The translations under genes were made by a program, and so were the position numbers. Of a stretch of 64,000 nucleotides of DNA, positions 17,878-25,968 are shown one piece after another. The notes under the pieces were generated by a model, which ran no database searches, had not been told where the DNA came from, and was given only the letters and a program-made list of their open reading frames with translations. The stretch lies in assembly GCF_047030795.1 (NCBI RefSeq), contig NZ_JBKYIC010000005.1; one strand, given 5' to 3'. Positions within the stretch are counted from its first letter, which is position 1, and each line of letters begins with the position of its first letter. Source of the DNA: Frisingicoccus sp902471845. GTDB lineage: Bacteria > Bacillota > Clostridia > Lachnospirales > Lachnospiraceae.

Positions 17878-20709
17878 ATGAGAACTGTATATCTAATTGT
17901 TGCAATAGCAATATTTCTGACAATTTATGTTTTAAAAAATAAAATAAAAAAAGTGTCATTAAAAGTACTTGAACAATTTAGAATAGTTTTTGGAATAATG
18001 CTTCTTTTTTATATATCGGCATTACTGTCTCCAAGCTCAGAAAAGTCAGATATATTTTGGGTGCTTCTTGATGCCTGCTTGTTGTGGATTCCGTTTATTT
18101 TTTTGAGCATAATCATTTACGGCAATAGAGAGAAAAAAGCTGTTCTAACATTCAGAGAGTATTGTTTTGAATGGAAATGGCAAATGTTGATTGTTTCTAT
18201 AGTGTTTTTTTCGAGAATTTGGTTTATAAATAGTGTTCAAAGTTGGGATTCAAGTGAGTATTATTATGCGATAATGAAAGCTTGTCAAAACTTTAATTTT
18301 AGTCCTTCTTCATTTCTCAAATATTTTGGATTATTAAGTCATCCATCTTATGGTTATGGATTTTTAATAGGGATTGGAGAGTTTATAACACCGGGGAATG
18401 TTATAGGTGTATTAAGTGTGGTTATGGTCTTGACTATCTTTGCTAGTGTCAAGTTATTTCATCTTTTTCGCCATTATTGGATTGAAATGTCTCAATTTCA
18501 GGCGTTTTTGGGAACGATCCTTTGTTTGACGTTCCCGTTATTTTGGGGCACTTTTTCATGTGTAATGCCGGATTATTTAATGCTTATCTTCTTTATCTTA
18601 ATGATTGCCTATATAGCGGAAAAAAAGTGGATATTGTCATTATTTTGGGGCATAGTTCTGTGCTTTTCCAAAGAGATTGGAATTGTCTTGGTGGCAGGAT
18701 ATTTTGCATTTAGTTTTATAGGCTATATATTCAATGAACGCGGTAGAATTTTATGTAGAATAAAAAAAGTGTTTAAAATGTCAGAATTTATAGTTGGCAT
18801 ATGTATTGGCTTTTCGTTTGTGATATACATGCTATTTAATAGAGGGATATCGCAATGGAAACACAGTGTTTATTATTCAGAACCATTGAGTTGGACTGGA
18901 AGTTCAGCGTTGAGTTATAACACATTTGGTATACAGAAAGAGAACATTTTAATTAGATTGCAGGAATATTTTATAGTAGATTTTGCGTGGATTATTTCCG
19001 GGCTGCTGATAATATGTATATGTGTATTTGTATATACAAAACAATGGAATTGTACAAAAATAAAATTTAGTCACATAATGGGAATTATAGGAGAATTAGT
19101 TTTTTATGGTGTTTTTATGTGCATCTATATTACGTCTGGGGCAACAAGATATAATGTGGTTTTTTGTATCCCATATATAATAATATGTTATGTGTTTGTC
19201 ATGGATGTTTTTAAAACCAGACATAGTTATGTCATAGTTGCAATTTGTATCTGTTTGTTTGTAGGACAATCTTTTAGAAGTATAGACTTGGTGACTAATT
19301 ATTTGTTTTCTCCGCTGAATTTAGGAGAAAATAAGATGAATTGCATAGCACAGAGTGACAACCTAAATCCAGGAGGAGATTATTATATATATAATTTACA
19401 GTATCGTGTTTTTGATAAAAATATTTCTAAAATGTTTAAAAATATAGGATTGTCAGAAACAGATACAATTCTTGTGGCTGGTAATAGTTATATAGAATGT
19501 ACTACTAATAGTACGATTGCATCCCTGAATGGTAGACATATGGATAAGAAGTGGGATATGGAAAATCAAGAGTATAAAAACACCTTGGATGAATCGTTAC
19601 TTTCTATTCCGACAAAGAGTACTAATAGTTTATGGGGATTAAAAACTATTCTGTGTAGAGATGTTGTCAATTTGAATGAGAATATTCGTTCATTTTTGGA
19701 TGGTGTGCAGGGACGGGTTATTGTATATTTTTCTCCGATATATCAGAAAGCTAGTGAACATGAAATTTTAGAAGAATTAGAAAAATGGTTTTATATAGGG
19801 GAAAGACAGGAAGTTGAAACTGATGGAGTCAAATTGTATTACTATGAAATGTATAAAAAAATAGAAGTGTCTGGATTAGAAGAAAATGAATTTTTTCTTG
19901 GGCCTACTCTAATTGAAGAGGAAGTGTTAGAGGGCGATTTTTTTGAATCCGGGGGAAATAAAATTTTTAAAGTGAATAAAGAAGAGATATTTGATAAACT
20001 TAATAGTAACATAAGTACGAGTATGGTAGATCAAAATTATTATAAATCTCTGCTTAAATTTGCACAGGAACCAGAAAGCGGAACTAGAGTGTTGAGACCA
20101 GGAGATACGATTGCATTAACTGTCGCTTGTTTTGATGAAGATGGAAAATATATAAACACGGGATACTCACCTAAAGGAACTGTTTTGGCTACGGTTACAC
20201 TGGGAATAGGAGATGTAATTGAGGAAATAGAAACTGAATTGTATAAACACGGAGTAGGCGAACAATTTGAAGTGACATATATATTTCCAGAATTGTATAG
20301 AAATTATCCGGAGTTTAGCGGAAAAAAAATCCGGTTACTTATTCAAATTAATAAATTAGAAAGTGAATTACCTGAAATCAACGATGAATTTATAATGGAA
20401 TATTTAAATTGTGAGTCTATAGAAAATTATAAAAACATGTTAAGGGAATCCATGTTATTTGGAGAATATTCGGATCAATTAATTTATACAACAGAAACTA
20501 TGATGTCTGAAGTAGACTTGGAAAGTTCTGAAAATTATTTAATTTATAAGGGGAGTCTGCAAATGTTAATTGAGGAGTATGCTCAAAAATGTAAAATTGA
20601 ATCAGATGAATTAATAGAACAGTTTATAAAGATAGATAGCGATGAATTAGAAAATTTATCAATAGAATATGCAAAATACCTTTATAAACAAGATGTTATA
20701 GGAGACTAG
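17878..20709 (+). CDS. GT-C-like membrane protein fused to a trigger-factor/FKBP-like C-terminal region
   Basis: 943 residues. Residues 1 to about 465 hold around eleven hydrophobic segments, with an early outward loop SVQSWDSSEYYYAIMKA whose acidic cluster fits a GT-C active site. From about 480 on the protein is soluble. Residues 740-828 (GDTIALTVACFDEDGKY, a glycine-poor core, then YIFPELYRNYPEFSGKKIRL) closely follow the FKBP/PPIase domain of trigger factor. ELPEINDEF (830-838) is the trigger-factor motif that opens its C-terminal helical domain, and further helices continue to the end. The joining of a putative glycosyltransferase to a chaperone-like module is unusual. ATG 17878 follows GAGGAG. 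The DNA is markedly AT-rich. Confidence 0.75.
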   Translation: MRTVYLIVAIAIFLTIYVLKNKIKKVSLKVLEQFRIVFGIMLLFYISALLSPSSEKSDIFWVLLDACLLWIPFIFLSIIIYGNREKKAVLTFREYCFEWKWQMLIVSIVFFSRIWFINSVQSWDSSEYYYAIMKACQNFNFSPSSFLKYFGLLSHPSYGYGFLIGIGEFITPGNVIGVLSVVMVLTIFASVKLFHLFRHYWIEMSQFQAFLGTILCLTFPLFWGTFSCVMPDYLMLIFFILMIAYIAEKKWILSLFWGIVLCFSKEIGIVLVAGYFAFSFIGYIFNERGRILCRIKKVFKMSEFIVGICIGFSFVIYMLFNRGISQWKHSVYYSEPLSWTGSSALSYNTFGIQKENILIRLQEYFIVDFAWIISGLLIICICVFVYTKQWNCTKIKFSHIMGIIGELVFYGVFMCIYITSGATRYNVVFCIPYIIICYVFVMDVFKTRHSYVIVAICICLFVGQSFRSIDLVTNYLFSPLNLGENKMNCIAQSDNLNPGGDYYIYNLQYRVFDKNISKMFKNIGLSETDTILVAGNSYIECTTNSTIASLNGRHMDKKWDMENQEYKNTLDESLLSIPTKSTNSLWGLKTILCRDVVNLNENIRSFLDGVQGRVIVYFSPIYQKASEHEILEELEKWFYIGERQEVETDGVKLYYYEMYKKIEVSGLEENEFFLGPTLIEEEVLEGDFFESGGNKIFKVNKEEIFDKLNSNISTSMVDQNYYKSLLKFAQEPESGTRVLRPGDTIALTVACFDEDGKYINTGYSPKGTVLATVTLGIGDVIEEIETELYKHGVGEQFEVTYIFPELYRNYPEFSGKKIRLLIQINKLESELPEINDEFIMEYLNCESIENYKNMLRESMLFGEYSDQLIYTTETMMSEVDLESSENYLIYKGSLQMLIEEYAQKCKIESDELIEQFIKIDSDELENLSIEYAKYLYKQDVIGD

Positions 20710-20769
20710 CTATGAAAAAGCAAGTATAAATTAGCATAATATTTTTCGTATTGATGGTAAAAAAGATAA

Positions 20770-21440
20770 CCTTAATGAAGCTCCGTAAGGTGTCATTGTT
20801 TTTAACAACATTGTGAGCCACATTCATAAGGGAATCTCTAAGCACTCTCGGATCACGTTTTGACATACGGGGCGTTTAGCCTAAAAATTACCCGATGAAT
20901 AAATAGACGGATATAAACTTGCAAATGTCAGTAGCCTACTGGGACTGAAGAAACGGTGAATATCACCGATTTCACCGAGAATCATTCCATTATTAATATG
21001 TTCGATATCAGGAATAGTCATGATGACAGAATCATTGAATTTCAGGATGTCCGACGTTTCAGCTTCAATTTTTTTAAATCGACTATGTGGTAACTCAATC
21101 AGTGCAATGATGTGGGTTATCTGAGTAGATAAAGAATTGTCGTTATCGTTGCCAGACTTCTGTGCGAGAATTCTTAGTGCTTTCACCTGTTTTTTTAGTG
21201 TTCATGTGAGGCAGCCACGAGCAGATGACTAGGATGAGTCATATGCATGGAAGCGATGTTCTGAGGCAGTACATTTCTTGCTAAGAGCCGGATACTGTGA
21301 TATCCATCAGTGATTATCATCGTAGTTTTGAATGAAAATAAGTGCTCAGGAGAAATAGTTTTGCAACATTCAGCAGATAAATAATTCAGACTAAGGCAAC
21401 GGCAATACACTCCAGTCAAGTAGTCAAGCTTACAGGGCAA
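20770..21440 (-). pseudogene. IS110-family transposase remnant
   Basis: On the minus strand, broken frames together give recognisable parts of an IS110/IS1111 transposase. About 21195-21290 encodes a stretch ending LPQNIASMHMTHP. 20881-21186 encodes MTIPDIEHINNGMILGEIGD and then RFFSPSRLLTFASLYPS (the Transposase_20 core with most glycines lost). 20780-20880 encodes RMSKRDPRVLRDSL and NVVKNNDTLRSF, the normal C-terminus. Stops and frame changes separate the pieces, so no enzyme can be made. No ends could be defined. It lies between the GT-C fusion and the flippase and marks a past rearrangement of the cluster. Confidence 0.8.
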
Positions 21441-21553
21441 TAATCAAAAGTCTACAGTATCTGAATGCATTGAACCACGATACTCGCCAAAAAAGAAAGG
21501 GAACAAGGTGTTTTTTTATAAAAACATCGTACAAGAAGAAATGGGGAATTAGT

Positions 21554-22762
21554 ATGATTCAAAAAATATGGAAGCAACAATTTTTTAAGGATTCATTTTG
21601 GACAATGCTGGCACTCTGCATTTTTAATGTAATTTTACAGTTCGTTGTATATCCTTTCTTGAATCGTACGTTAGGTACAGAGGAGTATGGAAATATCCTG
21701 TTTTTGCTTAGTGTAATAAATATTGTGGCAATTTCAATCGGCATTAGTGCTAATAACAGAAGGATGGTAGCGAGTTCTTTTTCGAAAACATCAAATGCAG
21801 AATATAATCTTTTTATCGGAATCATATCTGTTTTCTTCCTGCCGCTGTGTTTTTTAATCTCAAATATTTTTCACACTGGACAGGGTATCGTAGATATTTT
21901 TTTATTTTGGATATTGATGTGTTTGACAACCTGGAGATATTATTCAGATGTTGAATTTCGTTTGAATTTAAACTATAGGGGATATTTTGTATATTATTTA
22001 TTAATAGGTGTTGGATATTTAGCAGGTATATTTTTGTTTCGTTGCTTTAATCAGTGGGAATTAATTTTAATACCTGGGGAAATGATGGGAATATTTTATG
22101 TGTTCTGTAAGGGGTCTATTTATAAAAAAACTGATTTAAATAAAGAAAAATTAGTGATTTTTTTGAAAGCTGTAGCCTATTTAATTGCTTCACAGCTGTT
22201 AATACAAATTGTATTTAATTCAGATAGGTTTATATTAAAACTTTTTAGTGGTGGAGTGGCAGTTACAATATACTATATAGCTTCGCTTATGGGAAAGACG
22301 ATAGCTCTTCTATCGACCCCATTAAATAGTGTAATTATAGGCTATTTGGCAAAAAGCAAAGAAGAGATGACAGTTAACCGGTGGATAAAGATTGTTGTTT
22401 TATGTATATTTTTAGCTGGAACAGCATTAATTGCATGTATAGTTGCATCAAATTTTGTTATTAGGATATTATATCCACAAGAGTATAGCTTGGCTAAACC
22501 TTTTTTTGTAGTTGCAAATTTAGCACAGATTACTTATTTTTCGACGGGAATTTTAGCAACTATTTTATTAAGGTATGTAGAAGAAAAATATCAATTATAT
22601 ATTACGGTTGGTTATATTTTTGCTTTTTTGGCTGTTGTGATACCGGTGACATGGATGTGTGGTTTAGAAGGATTTGCCTATGCGATATTAGGAGTAAATT
22701 GTTTACGGTTTGTTTTTGTATTTTTGGTTATGATGAGAAAAATATATAGGACAAAATCTTGA
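21554..22762 (+). CDS. Polysaccharide flippase, Wzx/MATE-like
   Basis: About 402 residues with some twelve hydrophobic segments. The first, DSFWTMLALCIFNVILQFVV, is followed by PFLNRTLGTEEYGNILFLLS, the usual opening of Wzx/RfbX (oligosaccharide flippase) proteins. These move undecaprenyl-linked oligosaccharides, or single lipid-linked sugars, to the outer face. I start at ATG 21554, preceded by GGGGAA; the open frame continues upstream into the transposon-derived stretch, which has no family similarity. A flippase beside an ABC exporter in one locus suggests either two glycans or a side-chain pathway. Confidence 0.88.
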   Translation: MIQKIWKQQFFKDSFWTMLALCIFNVILQFVVYPFLNRTLGTEEYGNILFLLSVINIVAISIGISANNRRMVASSFSKTSNAEYNLFIGIISVFFLPLCFLISNIFHTGQGIVDIFLFWILMCLTTWRYYSDVEFRLNLNYRGYFVYYLLIGVGYLAGIFLFRCFNQWELILIPGEMMGIFYVFCKGSIYKKTDLNKEKLVIFLKAVAYLIASQLLIQIVFNSDRFILKLFSGGVAVTIYYIASLMGKTIALLSTPLNSVIIGYLAKSKEEMTVNRWIKIVVLCIFLAGTALIACIVASNFVIRILYPQEYSLAKPFFVVANLAQITYFSTGILATILLRYVEEKYQLYITVGYIFAFLAVVIPVTWMCGLEGFAYAILGVNCLRFVFVFLVMMRKIYRTKS

Positions 22763-22785
22763 TGGGAGTAAAGAGGTAAGAAGTT

Positions 22786-23841
22786 GTGATAAAATCTATA
22801 ATTAAATATTTTATAGAAATTTGTTTTAATATTCATTTGTTTGGTAGAAGAAAAAAAACTAACAGAACTATATTTATATTTTCAACGCCATTGTATTTGA
22901 ATTATGGGGACCATGCGATTGCTGTTGCTGAAAAAAATTTTTTTAAAAAATATTTTAAAGATTTTGAAATTCAAGAAATTAATTATTCATTTTATCAATA
23001 TTGGCCGGATATTGCCAAAAGCAAGGTAAAGCGAGATGATATTATTATAATTACAGGCGGAGGATATGCAGGAGACCTTTGGCCAGAAAATCAAAAGCAA
23101 TTAGAATCAATAATAAACAGTTTCCCAAATAACAGGATAATAATGGCACCACAGACAATTTTCTTTAAAAATCAATATGGTGAAGAAATAAAAAGATTTA
23201 AGAAAATAGTTCAAAAGCATAAATTATTGTATATTATAGCTCGAGAGATGAATACGTTTTTGTTTTTACAAAAGGAATTTCAGATGCCTATAAATGAAAA
23301 ACTATTTTATCTTCCAGATTTTGTGTTAACGTTATCGTTGAAAAAAACAGAATATAAAAGAAAAGGAATGGCAATTTGCTTGCGGTCAGATGGAGAAAGT
23401 GATCTACCGATGCAAGACATAAACAATAATAAAAGGAGTGTTGACTTGGATGAGAGCAGAGTTTATGAAATTGTGATGGCAAAGGATCATATAGAGATTC
23501 CGGAATGGTTGAGGAATAAATTTTTGAAACGAAAATTTTCGGAATATTATAAACGGAAAATTGTTGTAACGGATAGATTGCATGGAATGATTTTCGCTGC
23601 CATTACAGGAACACCTTGTGTGGCATTAGATAATCTAAGTCATAAAGTTTCGGGAGTGTATCAGAGTATTCGTGGGTTATCATATATTGAGCTGGCAAAG
23701 GATGTAAGCCAAATTGATGAATTAGCATGGAAAGTTATGCAAGTTCCAGATGACGTAAAAGAAAAAGAATTGGAAGAATTGCAAAAATGGATAATGAAAA
23801 AATACAGGAGACTCTTTCGAAATTTAATTTATAAAGGTTGA
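22786..23841 (+). CDS. Polysaccharide pyruvyl transferase family protein
   Basis: 351 residues starting at GTG 22786, after AGAGG. The N-terminal YLNYGDHAIAVAEKNFF, the central IITGGGYAGDLWPENQ and the C-terminal VVTDRLHGMIFAAITGTP are the landmarks of the PS_pyruv_trans family (PF04230; CsaB, WcaK, EpsO/EpsI). Members ketalate a glycan sugar with pyruvate from phosphoenolpyruvate, adding negative charge. In C. difficile and Bacillus relatives such pyruvylation matters for binding of surface-layer proteins. That is relevant here because an array of putatively wall-bound proteins follows at 32 kb (inference). Some family members have other functions. Confidence 0.85.
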   Translation: MIKSIIKYFIEICFNIHLFGRRKKTNRTIFIFSTPLYLNYGDHAIAVAEKNFFKKYFKDFEIQEINYSFYQYWPDIAKSKVKRDDIIIITGGGYAGDLWPENQKQLESIINSFPNNRIIMAPQTIFFKNQYGEEIKRFKKIVQKHKLLYIIAREMNTFLFLQKEFQMPINEKLFYLPDFVLTLSLKKTEYKRKGMAICLRSDGESDLPMQDINNNKRSVDLDESRVYEIVMAKDHIEIPEWLRNKFLKRKFSEYYKRKIVVTDRLHGMIFAAITGTPCVALDNLSHKVSGVYQSIRGLSYIELAKDVSQIDELAWKVMQVPDDVKEKELEELQKWIMKKYRRLFRNLIYKG

Positions 23842-23847
23842 GGGTGT

Positions 23848-24972
23848 ATGGAAAGAATAAGTAAATTTATTGAATGTTTGATACCTGTGACAAAGTGTAA
23901 TATTAAGTGTAGTTATTGTTATGTTATTCAAGAAAATCGGCGTGAAGGAATAATTCCTGAATTAAGATATGATTTAGATACTATGCAGAAAGCTATGACA
24001 AAAGAGCGGTTCGGAGGTGTTTGCTATTTTAGTATATGTGGTGCTGGAGAGACATTAATACCTGAATATACTATCGATATTGTATACCGCTTATTGGAAA
24101 ATGGGCATTATGTTAATATAACAACAAATGGGACTTTGTCTAGAAGGTTTGATGAAATTCTTGAGCGTTTTCCTAAAGAGTTTTTGGAGCGATTGCATTT
24201 TGCTTTTTCATTGCATTATTTGGAATTAAAACGTTTAGGTATATTAGATAAGTTCTTTGAAAATATAAATAAAATTAAGGAAAGTGGTTGTTCTTTTGTA
24301 GTTCAATTGAATATGTGTGATGAGTATTATCCGTATTTAGAAGAGATTAAAACAATGTGTATGAACAAAGTACAAGCATTGCCACAGGTTGCTGTTACTA
24401 GAAAAGAGATAAAATACCCTAAAATGGATATAAAATTACATACGAATAAGAGTGAAAAAGAGTATATAGATAATGGAAATAGCTTTGATTCACCATTATT
24501 TGATTTTACAATGGAAAATTTTAAAGTTAAAAGAACAGAATTTTGCTATGCAGGAGAGTGGTCGTATCAGTTGAATCTAGTAAGCGGATTAATGAAAAGA
24601 TGTTATTGTTCGTGCGTGGTACAAAACATATTTAAAAATATAAAAAAACCGATTTTATCATGTGCAGTTGGAAACTATTGTAATTCTGACTATTGCTTTA
24701 ATTCCAGCCATTTTATGTCACTGGGAGTGATTCCGGAGTTAGAAACTCCTTCATATGCAGATTTGCGAGATAGGCCGCAAGCAGAATGGTATAATGACAG
24801 AATGAGAAGCTTTTTGTCTGGTAAATTGAAAAATACAAATATTGAGTATGGAAGTAGGGAAAAAATCAAATCGCATATAGTGGGGATTTATGATAAAGTG
24901 GCATATAAAGTGTATTTAGAGTTAGTTGCATTTATGAAAAAGAAAAAGGAGAAAGGTAAGTTTGAAAATTAG
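23848..24972 (+). CDS. Radical SAM enzyme with Cys-rich C-terminal region
   Basis: 374 residues. The N-terminus carries the radical SAM cluster motif Cys17-x3-Cys21-x2-Cys24 (TKCNIKCSYCYV). SICGAGETLIP, in place of the usual GGEP strand, and NITTNGTLS follow. Cysteines after residue 230 (FCYAGEW, RCYCSCV, GNYCNSDYC) look like a SPASM/Twitch-type auxiliary cluster region, including the phrase NLVSGLMKRCYC. The substrate is unknown. In a glycan cluster a sugar modification or a peptide modification are both possible. It sits between a pyruvyltransferase-like gene and a GT2 whose TTG start overlaps its last 11 bases. Confidence 0.82.
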   Translation: MERISKFIECLIPVTKCNIKCSYCYVIQENRREGIIPELRYDLDTMQKAMTKERFGGVCYFSICGAGETLIPEYTIDIVYRLLENGHYVNITTNGTLSRRFDEILERFPKEFLERLHFAFSLHYLELKRLGILDKFFENINKIKESGCSFVVQLNMCDEYYPYLEEIKTMCMNKVQALPQVAVTRKEIKYPKMDIKLHTNKSEKEYIDNGNSFDSPLFDFTMENFKVKRTEFCYAGEWSYQLNLVSGLMKRCYCSCVVQNIFKNIKKPILSCAVGNYCNSDYCFNSSHFMSLGVIPELETPSYADLRDRPQAEWYNDRMRSFLSGKLKNTNIEYGSREKIKSHIVGIYDKVAYKVYLELVAFMKKKKEKGKFEN

Positions 24973-25930
24973 TGTTATTATACCTATATATAATGGTGAA
25001 AAATATGTATACAAATGCTTAGACAGTGTTAGGAAACAAACGTTTCAGAATATAGAAATTGTGATTGTCAATGATGGCAGCACAGATGGAACAAAGGAGA
25101 TATTAGAACGTTTTGTAGAACAAAATAGCAATTTAGTAATAAAAATTATTAACAAGAAAAATGAAGGATTGCCGCAGGCACGGAAGACCGGCGTTGAACA
25201 TTCTGAGGGAGAATATATCGGATTTTTGGACGTCGATGATTGGATTGAACCTGACATGTATTTTGAAATGGCTAAGGAAGCACAAGTGAGTAATGCAGAT
25301 GTTGTGTGTTGTGGAATACAGATGGATTATGCAAATAAAACAAAAGTAATGCCACGTGACATTAAAATTAAAGAGCCAATCTCGGGTGTAGAAGCGCTTG
25401 AATATTTACATAATAGAACGGCTATTTTTCCGTATGCATGGAATAAAATTTATAAAAAAGAAATTTTAGAAGAGATAAATTATCCGAAAGGAAATTTTGT
25501 AGGAGAAGACTATACAATTGTGGTTCAAGTGCTGGAAAAGGCTAAAACAGTATGTATGGTATCAGGGAAAGGATACCATTATGTCCAAATACCGGATAGT
25601 ATGTGTCGCGGAGGATACAATAAGAATTATATCTATGCCTATATTAATTATAGAAAAATAGCGTTAGATTTAAGCAGAAAGTATCCACAGTATCGTAGTT
25701 GCATATACAATTATGTTATAGTGGAATATATGGCTATGGTAATAGCTATGGGAAAGAATAAAATTTATAACCATAAAATGATAAAGTCAATACAAAGAGC
25801 AGTGAGAAAAAATCTAGTCTCTTTTTTGAGAAGTAAAGATGTACCGATTATTATGAAGGGGAGCGCGATAGCCCTTTCTATACATTATTATATATTAATT
25901 ATAGTTTACAATGTAATTGCAAAATTATAA
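24962..25930 (+). CDS. GT2 family glycosyltransferase, EpsH/CpsI-like
   Basis: 322 residues starting at TTG 24962, after AAAGGAGAAAGG. It begins MKISVIIPIYNGEKYV, has VNDGSTDGT, the DxD site LDVDDW and the late NKIYKKEIL..GEDY segment typical of capsular and exopolysaccharide GT2 enzymes. The final 25 residues are hydrophobic and may tether it to the membrane. Donor sugar unknown. Overlap with the radical SAM gene suggests coupled expression. Confidence 0.84.
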   Translation: MKISVIIPIYNGEKYVYKCLDSVRKQTFQNIEIVIVNDGSTDGTKEILERFVEQNSNLVIKIINKKNEGLPQARKTGVEHSEGEYIGFLDVDDWIEPDMYFEMAKEAQVSNADVVCCGIQMDYANKTKVMPRDIKIKEPISGVEALEYLHNRTAIFPYAWNKIYKKEILEEINYPKGNFVGEDYTIVVQVLEKAKTVCMVSGKGYHYVQIPDSMCRGGYNKNYIYAYINYRKIALDLSRKYPQYRSCIYNYVIVEYMAMVIAMGKNKIYNHKMIKSIQRAVRKNLVSFLRSKDVPIIMKGSAIALSIHYYILIIVYNVIAKL

Positions 25931-25968
25931 TGCAATACGTGTAATTGAGTAATATAGGAGGAAAAGGT

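Noticed and set aside
20712..20730. Short frame MKKQV after the GT-C fusion gene
   Set aside because: Five codons only, ending in the IS110-derived stretch; possibly a truncated gene start but not supportable.
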